A DNA stretch of 40,453 bases, from assembly GCA_023428085.1 (NCBI GenBank), contig JAEYZK010000197.1, positions 1 through 40,453 of the forward strand, in the 5' to 3' direction. How positions within the stretch are numbered: position 1 is the stretch's first letter; every line of letters begins with the position of its first letter. The notes under the pieces are model-generated. The model ran no database searches. It saw only the letters and a list, made by a program, of their open reading frames with translations, and had not been told where the DNA came from. This document shows, one piece after another, positions 15,965 through 23,685 of this stretch. The position numbers and the translations under genes were made by a program. Source of the DNA: Pseudomonadota bacterium. GTDB lineage: Bacteria; Myxococcota; Myxococcia; Myxococcales; Anaeromyxobacteraceae.

Positions 15965-16172
15965 GGCGTACGCCTCGAGGGTGGTTGCCCGGGGTTGCGG
16001 GTCCGAGGGGCGGCCGCCTGGGCCCGCCGAGCACTCGACCCTGGTCGGCGAGCCCCGCCCTTCGACTCCGCAGCCGCTTCGCGGCTGCTACGCTCAGGGT
16101 GAGCGGAGAAGGCCCACCCGGCCGCCCCTCGGAACCCCGCCCCCCGGCAACCCCCCCTCGAAGCGTACGCCC
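15965..16172. repeat. Long imperfect inverted repeat with nested hairpin repeat
   Basis: Two arms of about 60 bases (15965-16024 and 16111-16172) are near-complementary. Both contain GGCGTACGC at the outer end and CCGAGGGGCGGCCG toward the centre, with a few mismatches and small gaps. The 86-base centre carries another member of the GAGCCTGTCGA repeat family in reverse sense (16055-16106), split by a perfect 7-bp hairpin CAGCCGC-TTC-GCGGCTG (16071-16087). No transposase or long open frame is inside. It is either a non-autonomous palindromic element or a structural feature of the parS region. The arms were aligned by eye. Confidence 0.6.
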
Positions 16173-16235
16173 GCCGGAGCGCTACGGTGCGGGCGAGGTA
16201 GCGGCCGGCGGCCGGAAGGTGCCGAGGAGGCGGGG

Positions 16236-16251
16236 TGTTCCACGTGGAACA
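16236..16251. promoter_or_regulatory. parS site 1
   Basis: A perfect 16-bp palindrome TGTTCCACGTGGAACA, identical to the universal chromosomal parS consensus. ParB-CTP loads here and spreads to form the partition complex. It lies about 170 bases upstream of parA, which suits both segregation and control of parAB. Confidence 0.95.
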
Positions 16252-16273
16252 GAGGTCCCTACCCCGGGCCCAA

Positions 16274-16289
16274 CGTTCCACGTGGAACA
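16274..16289. promoter_or_regulatory. parS site 2
   Basis: CGTTCCACGTGGAACA matches the parS consensus at 15 of 16 positions, differing only in the first base. Its centre is 38 bases from that of site 1, so two ParB dimers could load side by side between the inverted repeat and parA. Confidence 0.93.
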
Positions 16290-16411
16290 TGGGATGTCAG
16301 GGGGGTCCGGCATCTTGCGCACGCGGCGGCCAAGGGGGCCGGGCGCGAGACAAGGGGCTTGCCTTGAACGACACGCTGCTCGGGGGCCGCTCCCCCGCAC
16401 ACCGAGACTCC

Positions 16412-17203
16412 ATGAGCCGGATCCTCACCATCGCGAATCAGAAGGGCGGCGTCGGCAAGACCACCACGGCCGTGAACCTCGCTGCCTCGCTCGCCGCGTC
16501 CGAGAAGCGGACCCTCCTCATCGACGTCGATCCCCAGGGCAACGCAGGGAGCGCCCTCGGCATCCGGCGCGACGAGTCCGAGAAGTCCATCTACGAGGTC
16601 CTGCTCGACGGGCTCCCGCTCACCGAGGCGATCCGGAAGACCGAGCTCAAGTTCCTCGACCTCGTCCCCGCGTCGCGCCACCTCGTCGGCGCCGAGCTCG
16701 AGCTCGCCGAGATCGACCACCGCGAGTACCGGCTGAAGCGCGCCGTCGACCCCGTCGCGCCCGCCTACGAGTACATCGTCATCGACTGCCCCCCCTCGCT
16801 CGGCCTGCTCACCCTGAACGGCCTCGTCGCCGCCAAGGGCGTCCTCATCCCGCTCCAGTGCGAGTACTACGCGCTCGAGGGACTCTCGCAGCTGACGCAC
16901 ACCATCGACCTGGTGAAGCAGGGCCTCAACCCGGACCTGAAGATGGAGGGCATCCTGCTCACCATGTTCGACTCGCGGGCCAACATCGCCCACCAGGTCG
17001 TCGAGGAGGTGCGCGGGTACTTCAAGAAGCAGGTGTTCGAGGTCATCGTGCCGCGCAACGTGCGCCTGTCCGAGTGCCCCTCCTTCGGAAAGCCCATCAT
17101 CCTGTACGACATCAAGTCGAAGGGTTGTGAAAGCTACCTCGCCCTCGGCCGCGAGCTGATGAAGCGGGACACCCCCAAGAGCCCTCGCCGGCGCGTGGCT
17201 TGA
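16412..17203 (+). CDS. parA: Chromosome-partitioning ATPase ParA
   Basis: ParA is a Walker-type ATPase that binds the nucleoid and moves ParB-parS complexes. ATG at 16412 gives 263 residues. The deviant Walker A KGGVGKTT is at 11-18 and LLIDVDPQGN at 35-44; IVIDCPPSLGLLT, IPLQCEYYALEGLSQL and VPRNVRLSECPSFGKPI follow. A longer in-frame reading would start inside the parS region and was rejected. Codon use changes within the gene: through codon ~160 Leu is almost always CTC, and afterwards CTG takes over, matching parB and everything to the right. This may mark a recombination or assembly joint. Confidence 0.93.
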   Translation: MSRILTIANQKGGVGKTTTAVNLAASLAASEKRTLLIDVDPQGNAGSALGIRRDESEKSIYEVLLDGLPLTEAIRKTELKFLDLVPASRHLVGAELELAEIDHREYRLKRAVDPVAPAYEYIVIDCPPSLGLLTLNGLVAAKGVLIPLQCEYYALEGLSQLTHTIDLVKQGLNPDLKMEGILLTMFDSRANIAHQVVEEVRGYFKKQVFEVIVPRNVRLSECPSFGKPIILYDIKSKGCESYLALGRELMKRDTPKSPRRRVA

Positions 17204-17264
17204 GCCGCGCCCCTGTGGGCCATGGCCGCCGTGAGTGTGCTCGCGGCGGCGCTGGAGTCACGAC

Positions 17265-18158
17265 GTGGTGAAAGCAGACGCACAGAAGCGGGCCCTGGGA
17301 CGTGGCCTGTCCGCCCTCATCCCCCAGGCGGGCGCCGTCGGATCCGGCAAGGGCGGCGAGCAGGCCGCGAAGGCCGGCGTCCTCAAGCTCCCCATCGAGT
17401 CCATCCACCGCGACAAGGAACAGCCTCGCACCTACTTCGACGAGGAGAAGCTCAAGGAGCTCTCCGAGTCCATCAAGGCGCAGGGCGTGCTCCAGCCCAT
17501 CCTCGTCCGCAAGGACGGTGACGGCTACCGCATCATCGCGGGTGAGCGCCGCTGGCGCGCGTCCCAGGCCGCCGGCCTCAAGGAAGTGCCCGCCATCGTC
17601 CGTGACGTGACGGAGGTGCAGGCCTTCGAGCTCGCCCTGGTGGAGAACCTCCAGCGCGCGGACCTGAACCCCATCGAAGAGGCGGAGGGCTACAAGCGCC
17701 TGGTGGAGGAGTTCAAGCTCACGCAGGAGCAGGTCAGCGTGCGCGTGGGCAAGGAGCGCTCCACGGTGGCCAACGCGCTGCGTCTGCTAGCGTTGCCCGC
17801 GGACGTGAAGACGATGGTGGCGGACGGCACGCTCAGCATGGGGCACGCGCGCGCCCTGCTGGGGGTCCCCCGGCTGCCCGAGCTGCAGAACCTGGCCCGG
17901 CAAGTCGCGGAGAAGAAGCTCTCCGTGCGTGACACGGAGCGGCTGGTCCAGCAGAGTCGCCCCAACGGGAAGAAGGACGCGGGCAAGGCGGCACCGAAGC
18001 AGAGCCCGCAGGTGAAGTCACTGGTGGAGGAGCTTCAACGGCGGCTGGGTACCAAGGTCCGGCTCACCGAACGAAGCCCTGGAAAGGGCACCATCGAGGT
18101 GGACTTCTTCTCGTACGATGACCTCGACCGGCTCTTGAAGCTTCTCAGGAAGGAGTAG
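17265..18158 (+). CDS. parB: Chromosome-partitioning protein ParB
   Basis: A CTP-dependent clamp that loads at parS. GTG at 17265 gives 297 residues beginning MVKADAQKRALGRGLSALIP, the ParA-stimulating N-terminus. The CTP-binding box GERRWRA is at 93-99, ENLQRADLNPIEEA at 127-140, the helix-turn-helix (TQEQVSVRVGKERSTVANAL) at about 153-172, and a C-terminal dimerisation domain (VKSLVEELQRRLGTKVRL...). It follows parA after 61 bases and precedes the bactofilin gene by three, suggesting co-transcription, an order I recall from Myxococcus. Confidence 0.95.
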   Translation: MVKADAQKRALGRGLSALIPQAGAVGSGKGGEQAAKAGVLKLPIESIHRDKEQPRTYFDEEKLKELSESIKAQGVLQPILVRKDGDGYRIIAGERRWRASQAAGLKEVPAIVRDVTEVQAFELALVENLQRADLNPIEEAEGYKRLVEEFKLTQEQVSVRVGKERSTVANALRLLALPADVKTMVADGTLSMGHARALLGVPRLPELQNLARQVAEKKLSVRDTERLVQQSRPNGKKDAGKAAPKQSPQVKSLVEELQRRLGTKVRLTERSPGKGTIEVDFFSYDDLDRLLKLLRKE

Positions 18159-18161
18159 GAC

Positions 18162-18611
18162 GTGGCGCTCCTTGGCGGGAAAAAAGACGAAGCATCCAGC
18201 AAGCCTCTGTTCAGGCGGGAGGAGGAATCCGTGTCGCAGCGTTCTGGTGAGGTCCACACGCTCCTGGGCAAGGGGAGCGAGTTCGAAGGGAAGCTGACCT
18301 TCGAAGGGCAGGTCCGTATCGACGGCAAGTTCCAGGGGCAGATCATCACCAAGGACGTGCTCGTCATTGGAGATGGCGCCAAGGTCCAGGCCGAAATCCA
18401 GGCCGGCACCGTCATCATCAACGGCCAGGTCGAAGGCAACGTGAAGGCGACGCAGATCATCGAGCTGAAGACGCCCGGCCGCGTGAAGGGCAACCTCGAG
18501 ACGCCGTCGCTGTCCATGGACCGCGGGGTCATCTTCGAGGGCTCGCTGAAGATGGAGAACCTGGGCACCGGTGGCCGTCCGCCGCCGCCGCCGGGCAGCG
18601 AGAAGAAGTAG
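18162..18611 (+). CDS. bacM: Bactofilin, BacM type
   Basis: A 149-residue cytoskeletal protein that polymerises through a right-handed beta-helix without nucleotide. The N-terminal tail of about 30 residues (LGGKKDEASSKPLFRREEE) is polar and is cleaved in the M. xanthus homologue. The core (about 32-130) shows the repeated short hydrophobic strands of bactofilins: FEGQVRIDGKFQGQI, VLVIGDGAKVQAEI, VIINGQVEGNV and ELKTPGRVKGNLETP. A Pro-rich tail ends in GSEKK. It follows parB after three bases, the position known for bacM beside parAB; GTG start. Confidence 0.92.
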   Translation: MALLGGKKDEASSKPLFRREEESVSQRSGEVHTLLGKGSEFEGKLTFEGQVRIDGKFQGQIITKDVLVIGDGAKVQAEIQAGTVIINGQVEGNVKATQIIELKTPGRVKGNLETPSLSMDRGVIFEGSLKMENLGTGGRPPPPPGSEKK

Positions 18612-18613
18612 GC

Positions 18614-19159
18614 GTGACGTCCTGGAAGCACATGGCGCCAGCCTCGCTGCTGGCGCTGACCCTCCTGGGCGGCTGCAAGGGCTGCAACCCGGAGGGGTCT
18701 GCTTCCAACGCAGGCGAGGGGAAGGACCGCGGGTCCTCCCTTCGCGCGGGCGTGAAGGTGCCGCTGCCGGACGGCTGGTCCGCGCAGGTGGCGCCGGATG
18801 AGAGCTTCCAGGCGGGCCCGCCCGGCCGCCCCGTGCTGCGGGTGGACCTGAAGCGTGGGGACGGCGAGCAGATGCCCTCCGCGGACACCCTGGCCGACCG
18901 CGTCCGGGATGAGCTGAAGGACTTCGAGCTCTCCTTCGACCAGGAGGAGTCCTCGGACCGCTACGCGCTGGTGCGCATCACCCTGGCTCCCCGGCTGGAG
19001 GATGGCGGCGTGGGCCCGGAGGCCCCCGGCTTCTTCGGCGCGCGGCGCGTGGACAGCGACCTGTTCCTCTGCGCCAGCCTGCCAGGGGCCTCTCCCGAGG
19101 AGGTGCGGCTGGCCACCGAGGCCTGCCGCGCCATCTCCGTCCAGGGCGCGCTGCCGTAG
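18614..19159 (+). CDS. Predicted lipoprotein
   Basis: A 181-residue protein with a lipoprotein signal peptide: basic MTSWKH, a hydrophobic stretch, then lipobox LLGG-Cys21. The mature part opens with a polar Gly/Ser linker (NPEGSASNAGEGKDRG) and continues as an alpha/beta domain (VPLPDGWSAQVAPDESFQAG ...) with cysteines in FLCASLPG and EACRAIS that may bond in the envelope. It starts three bases after the bactofilin stop, so it is the last gene of the parAB-bacM unit. The function is unknown; linkage to bactofilin may hint at an envelope role, which is inference. Confidence 0.8.
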   Translation: MTSWKHMAPASLLALTLLGGCKGCNPEGSASNAGEGKDRGSSLRAGVKVPLPDGWSAQVAPDESFQAGPPGRPVLRVDLKRGDGEQMPSADTLADRVRDELKDFELSFDQEESSDRYALVRITLAPRLEDGGVGPEAPGFFGARRVDSDLFLCASLPGASPEEVRLATEACRAISVQGALP

Positions 19160-19431
19160 TCCATCACACACCGGGGCAGGACGTATGTCCGCGGGTGGAG
19201 CCACGGTGGGCGAGCAGGCGTCCGTGAGGGGCGCGTGAACATCTGACGCGGCTCAGGTGTCTCACCGTTATGCATCCACGGTGCACTTCCGTGCATGCAA
19301 CACCCGCTTCCACGCTCGGGGGCTTCCCCTGGTCGTCACGAATCTCTAACCTCCACCTTCCCGGACTGCGTTGGGTGCCCGGCAGGACCCATCCAGGACC
19401 TCCACGCAGTGCCCTCGCAAGGAGTCCCCGC

Positions 19432-19623
19432 ATGTCGTTCTCCGGAATGCTCCCCCTCCAGCTCGCCACCGTGGACATCGCACCCGTTGGAGAGCAGCTG
19501 ATCGCCGTGGGCGGCCTCGTGGTTGCCGGGCTGGGGGCGCTCTGGGCCGCCTGGACGCGTCCGTCCCCGCAGCCGGTCCCCGTGCCCGTCCGCAGCGGGC
19601 CTCGCCGCAACCCGCGCCGCTGA
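19432..19623 (+). CDS. Small single-pass membrane protein
   Basis: A 63-residue protein with one hydrophobic helix (about 24-41: LIAVGGLVVAGLGALWAA) and a short Pro/Arg-rich cytoplasmic tail (PSPQPVPVPVRSGPRRNPRR). ATG at 19432 has a strong ribosome site, AAGGAG, at a good distance, which is the main reason to accept it over the longer reading from 19270. It stands alone between the lipoprotein gene and the convergent egtD. No family is recognised. Confidence 0.6.
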   Translation: MSFSGMLPLQLATVDIAPVGEQLIAVGGLVVAGLGALWAAWTRPSPQPVPVPVRSGPRRNPRR

Positions 19624-19679
19624 AGTCCGGCGCCGTTCCACGCCGTTTGCCCTCCGGGTGAAACGGCGAAGGGCGCGGA

Positions 19680-19698
19680 GGCGGGGAGAGCCCCCGCC
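19680..19698. terminator. Probable bidirectional terminator
   Basis: Stem GGCGGGG (19680-19686) / CCCCGCC (19692-19698) with a five-base loop AGAGC lies between the convergent small membrane protein gene and egtD. There is no clear T-run on either side, as is common in such GC-rich genomes. Confidence 0.5.
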
Positions 19699-19736
19699 CA
19701 CGCGCCCCCCTGAAGGAAGCGACTCCCGCCTCGCGC

Positions 19737-20762
19737 TCAGCGCTTGAAGGCCAGGGAGAGCGCGAAGTCTCCCGCCGCGTCCGTCCACCACTGGGACAGG
19801 TCGAGCCCCGCGTCGGACAGCTCCGCGGCCACCTGCTGCTGGTGGAACTTGCAGCTCACCTCGGTGCGCAGCACCTCGCCCTCGGCGAAGTCCACCTGCT
19901 TGCGCAGGTGGGACAGCTGCACCGTCTGCGCCTTGCGCGACACCAGGCGCATCTCCACCCAGGCGTTCTTCTCGTCGAAGGGCGCGAAGTGGTCGAAGGC
20001 GTCCACGTCGAAGTCCGCGCCCAGCTCGCGGTTGAGCACCTTGAGCACGTTGCGGTTGAACTCGGCCGTCACGCCCGCGCTGTCGTTGTAGGCGGCGTAC
20101 AGCCGCTCGCGGTCCTTGATGAGGTCGGTGCCCAGCAGCAGGCCGTCACCGGGCTGCAGGCCCGCGGAAAGCTGGCGCAGGAAGAGCGCGCGCTGCGCCG
20201 GCTTCAGGTTGCCGATGGTGCCGCCCAGGAAGGCCACCAGCCGCCGGCCGCCGCCGGGGAGCTGCCCCAGGTGCCGCTCGAAGTCGCCCACCACCGCGTG
20301 CACGGTGATGCCGGGATACTCCCGCGCGAGCCCCGTGGCCGCGCGGCGCAGGAAGGCCTCGCTCACGTCGAAGGGGACGAAGCGCGCCAGCCGGCCCGCC
20401 TCCTCCAGCGCGTCCAGCAGCAGGCGCGTCTTCTCGCTGGTGCCGCTGCCCAGCTCGATGAGCGTGTCCGCGCCGCTCAGCCGCGCGATGTCGCCCGCGT
20501 GGGCCAGCAGGATTTCCCGCTCGCGCCGCGTCGGGTAGTACTCCGGCAGCCGGGTGATGTCGTCGAAGAGCTGGCTGCCGCGCTCGTCGTAGAGCCACTT
20601 GGGGGACAGCTCCTTGGGCGAGCCGCACAGGCCCTGGAGCGCCTCGTCCCGGAGCGCGCGCTTCGCGTCACCCGGCTTCACGTACACGTCCACCTGGACT
20701 CCCGGAGCCTGCTGCGCGCTGTCACCCGGAGTCGCCACCGTCGGTACCGTCGTCACCCGCAT
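19737..20762 (-). CDS. egtD: L-histidine N-alpha-methyltransferase
   Basis: EgtD trimethylates histidine to hercynine with SAM, the first step of ergothioneine synthesis. The 341-residue protein has KWLYDERGSQLFDDITRLPEYYPTRRE (the LPEYYPTRRE block at 72-81 is diagnostic), the SAM motif ELGSGTSEKT at 103-112, FVPFDVSEAFLRRA, and AYNDSAGVTAEFNRNVLKVLN, which includes the histidine-binding Asn/Tyr region. It begins four bases after egtB on the same strand, so the two form an egtBD operon. The first 25 residues are a non-conserved tail. Confidence 0.93.
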   Translation of the reverse strand: MRVTTVPTVATPGDSAQQAPGVQVDVYVKPGDAKRALRDEALQGLCGSPKELSPKWLYDERGSQLFDDITRLPEYYPTRREREILLAHAGDIARLSGADTLIELGSGTSEKTRLLLDALEEAGRLARFVPFDVSEAFLRRAATGLAREYPGITVHAVVGDFERHLGQLPGGGRRLVAFLGGTIGNLKPAQRALFLRQLSAGLQPGDGLLLGTDLIKDRERLYAAYNDSAGVTAEFNRNVLKVLNRELGADFDVDAFDHFAPFDEKNAWVEMRLVSRKAQTVQLSHLRKQVDFAEGEVLRTEVSCKFHQQQVAAELSDAGLDLSQWWTDAAGDFALSLAFKR

Positions 20763-20766
20763 CGCC

Positions 20767-22110
20767 TCACCTCACGTCCCGTGCACATCGGAAGCCGGCG
20801 AAAATCTGCCGGCGGTTGGGGAAGTCCCAGTTCCGGAAGCCATTGCGCACCGCGACCGGTGCGCTCGCCCACGCGCCTCCCCGGAGGACCTTGTAGGCCT
20901 CGCCGAAGAACACCTCGGAGTACTCGGGGTAGGGGAAGGCGCTGAAGCCCGCGTAGGGGCGGAAGTCGCTCGCGGTCCACTCCCACACGTCGCCCAGCAG
21001 GCCCCAGACGCCGTCATGGCTGACGCCTTGGGGATGGCTGCCCACGGGCGCCGGGCCCCACGCGTCTCCGCCCAGGTTGGCGTGCGCGCGCGTGGGCGGC
21101 GCGTCGCCCCAGGGGTACTCGCGGGGGTGGCCGTCGCTGCCGCGCGCGGCCTTCTCCCACTCGGCCTCGGTGGGCAGCCGCTTGCCGGCCCAGCGCGCGT
21201 AGGCGTCCGCTTCGTACCAGCACACGTGCTGCACCGGCTCGTCCTTGGGCAGCGGCTCCACCTGGCCGAAGCGGCGCCGCAGCCAGGTGTGTCCGCCCTG
21301 GGGCAGCCAGAAGCCCGGGTGCTTCAGCCCTTCGGCCTGGACGACCTCCCAGCCCCTGGGGTGCCACCAGCGCGGATCCGCGTAGCCACCCGACTCCACG
21401 AAGACGAGGTAGTCCCCGTTGGTGACGGGGTGTGCGTCCATCAGGAACGGCGCGACGTGCTGCTGGAACGCGGGCCGCTCGTTGTCGTAGGCCCACGGCG
21501 TGTCGCTGCCCAGCCGCACCGGGCCGCCGGGGATGAAGACCTCCGCCTGGGGCACGGCGCCGGGGCGAGGCCGGGGGCGCGCCGCGGGCACGGGGTACTC
21601 CGGCGCCGTCATCAGTTGCAGCGTGGCGGCCAGCGTCTCCGCGTGCTGCTGCTCGTGCTGCGCCACCATTCCGAAGACGAAGCCCCCGGCCAGCAGCAGC
21701 ACGGCGCTGTCTTCGGGCAGGGCCCGCAGGTGCTCCCGGACGGCCTCGCGCACGCGCCGGGCATACGCGAAGGCGGACTCGGGCGGCAGCAGCGGCAGTT
21801 GCGCGCGCGTGGAGCGCGGGTGACGGAAGGCGTCGTAGATGGCGTCGAACGCGGGGTCGGTGATGGCCGGCGCGCCCAGGGCTCGCAGCAACCACTGCTC
21901 CTCGTAGTTGGCCACGTGCGCCACGTCCCAGATGAGGGGCGACATCAGCGGTGAATGCTGGCGTCGCAGCTCCTCCTCCGGCAGCCCGCCCAGCATGGAC
22001 AGCACGCGCGCGCGGGCCGTCTCCAGCTCGGCCCAGGCCCGCGACTTCCAGGGGAGAGACACCCCACGGCCCCCCGCCGGGCTGCTCCGCTCCTCGACCA
22101 ATGGAAACAT
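20767..22110 (-). CDS. egtB: Ergothioneine sulfoxide synthase EgtB
   Basis: A non-heme iron enzyme that joins hercynine to a thiol (gamma-glutamylcysteine or cysteine) with O2. ATG at 22108-22110 gives 447 residues; longer readings add Arg-rich sequence unlike EgtB. The DinB-like N-domain has the three iron-ligand histidines, His65 (WDVAHVANYEEQWLL) and His152/His156 (AQHEQQHAE), spaced as in characterised EgtB. The C-terminal FGE-sulfatase-type domain has GDVWEWTASDFRPY, LRGGAWAS and GFRCARDV. No egtA, egtC or egtE lies beside it, so a short pathway or unlinked genes must supply the rest. Confidence 0.92.
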   Translation of the reverse strand: MFPLVEERSSPAGGRGVSLPWKSRAWAELETARARVLSMLGGLPEEELRRQHSPLMSPLIWDVAHVANYEEQWLLRALGAPAITDPAFDAIYDAFRHPRSTRAQLPLLPPESAFAYARRVREAVREHLRALPEDSAVLLLAGGFVFGMVAQHEQQHAETLAATLQLMTAPEYPVPAARPRPRPGAVPQAEVFIPGGPVRLGSDTPWAYDNERPAFQQHVAPFLMDAHPVTNGDYLVFVESGGYADPRWWHPRGWEVVQAEGLKHPGFWLPQGGHTWLRRRFGQVEPLPKDEPVQHVCWYEADAYARWAGKRLPTEAEWEKAARGSDGHPREYPWGDAPPTRAHANLGGDAWGPAPVGSHPQGVSHDGVWGLLGDVWEWTASDFRPYAGFSAFPYPEYSEVFFGEAYKVLRGGAWASAPVAVRNGFRNWDFPNRRQIFAGFRCARDVR

Positions 22111-22307
22111 CACCCGTCCAAGGTAGGGAGGCGCCCAGCGCGGAGGTAAGTCCCCGCCCCACCGCTGGCTGAGCTGCTCGTGAACGACTTCACGTTGCCT
22201 GCGCGTCGACGCCCTTCTACGCACGGCCCCCGCTGCTGTCGCCCCTGAATCGTGAAATTCGCAAAAGAAGTTGAAGCTCAAACACTATGGACGCACGAAG
22301 GCGTTGA

Positions 22308-22505
22308 TCAGGGCGGGTGCGGCACGCGGGCGAGGCCGAGCAGGGTGAGGGTGCGGGAGCGCTCGTCCCAGGCGTACTCCAGCTCCAGGCCGTGCTGCGG
22401 CACCACATGCCGGGCCACCAGCCCCTCCGACGAGGGCCCGCGCAGCGCCGGATCTCCCAGCCGCTCCAGCACCTGCTGCAGCGCGTGGAACGTCTCCGCC
22501 GTCAT
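22308..22505 (-). CDS. Small hypothetical protein (65 aa)
   Basis: ATG at 22503-22505 has a good ribosome site (GGGAGGT, about seven bases upstream). The protein starts MTAETFHALQQVLERLGDPAL and ends with a beta-strand-rich half (LELEYAWDERSRTLTLLGLARVP). It is soluble and contains no cysteine. An upstream extension on the same frame reaches 22946 but is Arg/His/Pro-rich and lacks a better start. Low similarity to anything I know; the operon neighbours give no hint. Confidence 0.5.
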   Translation of the reverse strand: MTAETFHALQQVLERLGDPALRGPSSEGLVARHVVPQHGLELEYAWDERSRTLTLLGLARVPHPP

Positions 22506-23044
22506 GCGGCCCACCTCCCGCCACGCTTGTGGCGCGTAATGAACGCGGTGGGGTCCCTGTCGTTGACGGAGCTGCGGCATGTCCCGGTGTCCTTCGTCCT
22601 TTCCGGACCGCCCTGCATGCCAATGGCGTGCCTTCGACCCACCCCCAGCATTTTCAGCGATGTAGGACACGTGGCGCCCGACGCACGCTGCAGGAGTTAC
22701 AGACTGGCGATAAGCGAGACGGAAGAAAGGACAGGCTTGAAGTCCCGGGAGTCGCAGGGGCCTGGCACCTTTCGCCCGCTTGCCCGTGGCGCAGCCAGGG
22801 CAGGGTGACGTGCGCGTCGCCGCGGGCCGGGGTGGCCGTGGAAATGCGAGGTCCGCCCGGTGGCCCTCCGGGGCGCGGAGGTGGCGCTCGCGGGCATTCC
22901 CTTCCGGCGTGGTGACGTGCCCGGGTGCCCGCCGGGGAGGCGGCATCGCGGGCCCCTGTCTCGTACCGGCTGCCCGCTCCGTCCCCGCGTGGCCACGTTG
23001 ACCTCAGGGCCGGGCATGCGGCGGGCCCTGGCAAGGAGGGATGG
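22506..23044. other. Long intergenic gap
   Basis: These 539 bases separate the divergent 65-aa gene and the membrane-protein gene. Open frames exist on both strands but are Arg/Pro/Gly-rich and none has a convincing start. The left half (22530-22740) is less GC-rich and may hold the promoter of the 65-aa gene; the right half (22760-23030) is very GC-rich with repeated CGGGC/GCCCG words. I see no RNA gene, no repeat longer than chance and no clear promoter. Confidence 0.35.
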
Positions 23045-23566
23045 ATGGCACGGCGGAGGTACACGCCCTGGTCCGCCACGAACGGCCTGCTCTTCGGCAT
23101 GGCCGCCGGTGTGGTGTTGGCCCTGGCGGAGGTGGTGATGGCGGTGGCCTCGGGGGACAGCCCCCTGCGGCCGGTGCGCATGTCCGCGGGGGTGCTCCTG
23201 GGGCCTCCCGCCTTCACGCCGCAGGTGTCGGACGGCACGGCCTTGCTGCTGGGCGTGGGCGTCCACCTGGTGGTCTCCGCGGTGGTGGGGCTCTTCTATT
23301 CGGTGCTGGATGCGTTCCTGCCGCCGGATGGCCGCGGGCGCTGGGAGTTCCAGTTCGCGGTGGGGATGCTCTACGGCATCTTCGTGTGGCTGGTGAACTT
23401 CCAGTTCATCGGGCGCGGCTCCTACCCGTGGTTCCTCGACGTGCCGCAGTTCCCGCAGATTGTGATGCACGCCGTCTTCCTGGGGCTGCCATTGGCCTCG
23501 TTGTTCACCGCGGCCGAGCGCCGTCGGCTGCTGCTGGACGCGGCGGAGAGCACCCCCGCCCGCTGA
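23045..23566 (+). CDS. Polytopic membrane protein of unknown function
   Basis: A 173-residue protein with about four transmembrane helices: NGLLFGMAAGVVLALAEVV (about 13-31), TALLLGVGVHLVVSAVVGLFY (about 65-85), FAVGMLYGIFVWLVNFQF (about 101-118) and VMHAVFLGLPLASLF (about 138-152). A short Arg-rich N-terminus and RRRLLLDAAE C-terminus should face the cytoplasm. ATG at 23045 has AAGGAGG about nine bases upstream. No catalytic motif is visible. It is followed after 120 bases by an XRE regulator on the same strand, which may have its own promoter. Confidence 0.75.
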   Translation: MARRRYTPWSATNGLLFGMAAGVVLALAEVVMAVASGDSPLRPVRMSAGVLLGPPAFTPQVSDGTALLLGVGVHLVVSAVVGLFYSVLDAFLPPDGRGRWEFQFAVGMLYGIFVWLVNFQFIGRGSYPWFLDVPQFPQIVMHAVFLGLPLASLFTAAERRRLLLDAAESTPAR

Positions 23567-23685
23567 GGCGCGCGGGTGCTTTGAAAAAACGCGGAAGGTA
23601 TGGTGAAAGTACCCGACCTTGAGGGTTATCTAGGGACTCCGTGGGGTCCGGGGCCGGCCCTCCCCTTCCGTGGACTGACACACGC

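Noticed and set aside
22763..22783. Sigma-54-like TGGCAC ... TTGC
   Set aside because: The two blocks are 11 bases apart instead of five, outside the -24/-12 spacing.
22654..23470. Minus-strand frames opposite the four-helix membrane protein
   Set aside because: His/Arg/Pro-rich antisense readings with no motif; the plus strand has a ribosome site and clear transmembrane helices.
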